Assembly: GCA_025457725.1 (NCBI GenBank)
Contig: JALOTU010000194.1
Coordinates: forward strand, 1-5,812
Origin: Verrucomicrobiota bacterium
GTDB lineage: Bacteria > Verrucomicrobiota > Verrucomicrobiia > Limisphaerales > DSYF01
DNA: 5,812 nucleotides
Direction: 5' to 3'
The translations under genes were made by a program, and so were the position numbers. Positions 4,761 through 5,812 of this stretch are shown here, piece after piece. Numbering within the stretch: the stretch's first letter is position 1; each line of letters starts with the position of its first letter. A model generated the notes under the pieces. That model saw only the letters and a list, made by a program, of their open reading frames with translations. It was not told where the DNA came from and ran no database searches.

Positions 4761-5812
4761 ATGAAGTTAAATAAATGGACAGTCGGTTTGGCCGCTGTGG
4801 GAGCGATCAGTCTCTCATCTGCCGTCCAGGCTGAAGAATCACAAATGAACGTGGTGAACGCTGTAACCAGCGGCACCACCATCGGAGGCTACGTCAGCAC
4901 ATCATTCAGCTACAACTTTAACACGGCTGTTCAGGGTGTGACGGCGGCGAATCCCATGGGCGCCGGCCAAGCCAATGGATTCAACCTCGATGTCGTCAAC
5001 CTGACCATCGAGAAACCCCTCGACGAAAGCGAGTGGGCGGCTGGTTACAAGGCCGAATTCCTGTTCGGGCCGGACGCAAAGTATGTCGGCACCTCTTCGC
5101 TGGCCAACACGGCGGCAGCCAATGGCGACTTTTCCTATGACACGGGTTCCGACTTCGCCATCAAGCAGGCTTACGTCAACCTGCGGGCTCCCGTCGGCAA
5201 CGGTCTCGAATTCAAGATGGGCGTCTTCGACACCATCATCGGTTACGAGGCTTACAACTTTAACGCCAACCCGAACTTCACCCGTTCCTTGGGCTGGGCG
5301 ATTGAACCCACCCAGCATACCGGCCTGCTGAGCAGCTATCGCATCAACGATATTGTCTCGGCCGTTACCGCCCCCGAAGACATGGGTGCCCTCGCCGGCT
5401 CAACTTTGTACGGCGGCGTGGTTTATGGTCGCGTGGGAACGGGTAGCATCACCGGCAATGCGACTCCCGGTGCAACAGGAGGCAACACCACCAGCTGGTA
5501 TGCCGGCCTGACCCTGGCAACCGGGGTGGAAGGTCTGAGCGTTGGTGGCGCCTTTGATTACCTGGACTACCGGAACACCGCCAATACGTCCGGCGCCGCT
5601 TCCGGCTCAACCTGGGTCGGCGGTCTTTATGCCTCCTACCAGGCGACTGAGAAGCTCAGCTTCCATACGCGTGGTGAGTATCAGAGGCTTAATACCGGCT
5701 ATGCTGACCTCAGCAACGACGATGCGCCATCCAACAACTGGGAAGCAACCGTCACCGCCCAGTATGACCTGTGGCAAAACGTGATCAGCCGTCTCGAGTT
5801 CCGCTGGGACAA
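4761..5812 (+). CDS. Outer-membrane beta-barrel porin (BBP2/OmpL-like), C-terminus cut by window edge
   Basis: I translated 350 codons from the ATG at 4761 with no stop before the window edge. Residues 1-24 form a Sec signal peptide: basic MKLNK, a hydrophobic core, and AVQA with likely cleavage before Glu25. The rest is rich in Gly, Ala, Thr, Asn and aromatic residues. It shows alternating amphipathic strands, such as TIGGYVSTSFSYNF (40-53), AIKQAYVNLRAP (133-144) and LEFKMGVFDTIIGYE (149-163). The stretch with GYEAYN, NPNFTRS and HTGLLSSY (161-193) matches the conserved core of the BBP2 family of outer-membrane porin-like barrels, common in Verrucomicrobiota and related phyla. The expected role is passive diffusion of small solutes across the outer membrane, with substrate unknown. 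The barrel continues past the window. A strong Shine-Dalgarno suggests high expression. It is transcribed away from pilC and has no operon partner in view. Confidence 0.85.
   Translation, partial: MKLNKWTVGLAAVGAISLSSAVQAEESQMNVVNAVTSGTTIGGYVSTSFSYNFNTAVQGVTAANPMGAGQANGFNLDVVNLTIEKPLDESEWAAGYKAEFLFGPDAKYVGTSSLANTAAANGDFSYDTGSDFAIKQAYVNLRAPVGNGLEFKMGVFDTIIGYEAYNFNANPNFTRSLGWAIEPTQHTGLLSSYRINDIVSAVTAPEDMGALAGSTLYGGVVYGRVGTGSITGNATPGATGGNTTSWYAGLTLATGVEGLSVGGAFDYLDYRNTANTSGAASGSTWVGGLYASYQATEKLSFHTRGEYQRLNTGYADLSNDDAPSNNWEATVTAQYDLWQNVISRLEFRWD

Overview
The window looks like the chromosome of a Gram-negative bacterium. It encodes an outer-membrane beta-barrel protein with a Sec signal peptide, an inner-membrane platform protein of the type IV pilus/type II secretion family, and a sigma-54 enhancer-binding regulator. 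The beta-barrel protein resembles the BBP2/OmpL-like porins that are abundant in Verrucomicrobiota, which makes that phylum the best guess (inference only). Coding DNA is moderately GC-rich and ordinary. The one clearly AT-rich patch (about 190-290) lies upstream of a heat-shock gene.

Layout. Bases 1-157 (minus strand) hold the first 52 codons of a small heat-shock protein (Hsp20 type). Bases 158-439 are non-coding: the hsp20 upstream region, then a perfect 11-bp hairpin that probably ends the next gene's transcript. Three minus-strand genes follow in tandem, read from right to left: pilC (3111-4313), an NtrC-type response regulator (1531-3006) and class II fructose-bisphosphate aldolase (440-1402). 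The gaps are 104 and 128 nt, and the first contains a perfect 13-bp GC-rich hairpin. A 447-nt divergent intergenic region (4314-4760) separates pilC from a plus-strand porin gene that runs off the right edge.

How the genes fit together. The regulator has an intact receiver, a complete AAA+ sigma-54 activator domain with GAFTGA, and a Fis-type helix-turn-helix. It has no histidine kinase partner in view. Regulators of this architecture often control pilus, secretion or envelope genes, so control of pilC or the porin is possible, but I found no convincing -24/-12 promoter. Aldolase is central metabolism and probably only a positional neighbour.

I see no obviously new multi-gene system. The least explained parts are the structured leader upstream of pilC, which contains several short inverted repeats, and a 33-codon ORF with a strong Shine-Dalgarno sequence just upstream of that leader. 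Next comes the hairpin and absent Shine-Dalgarno at the pilC/regulator junction.
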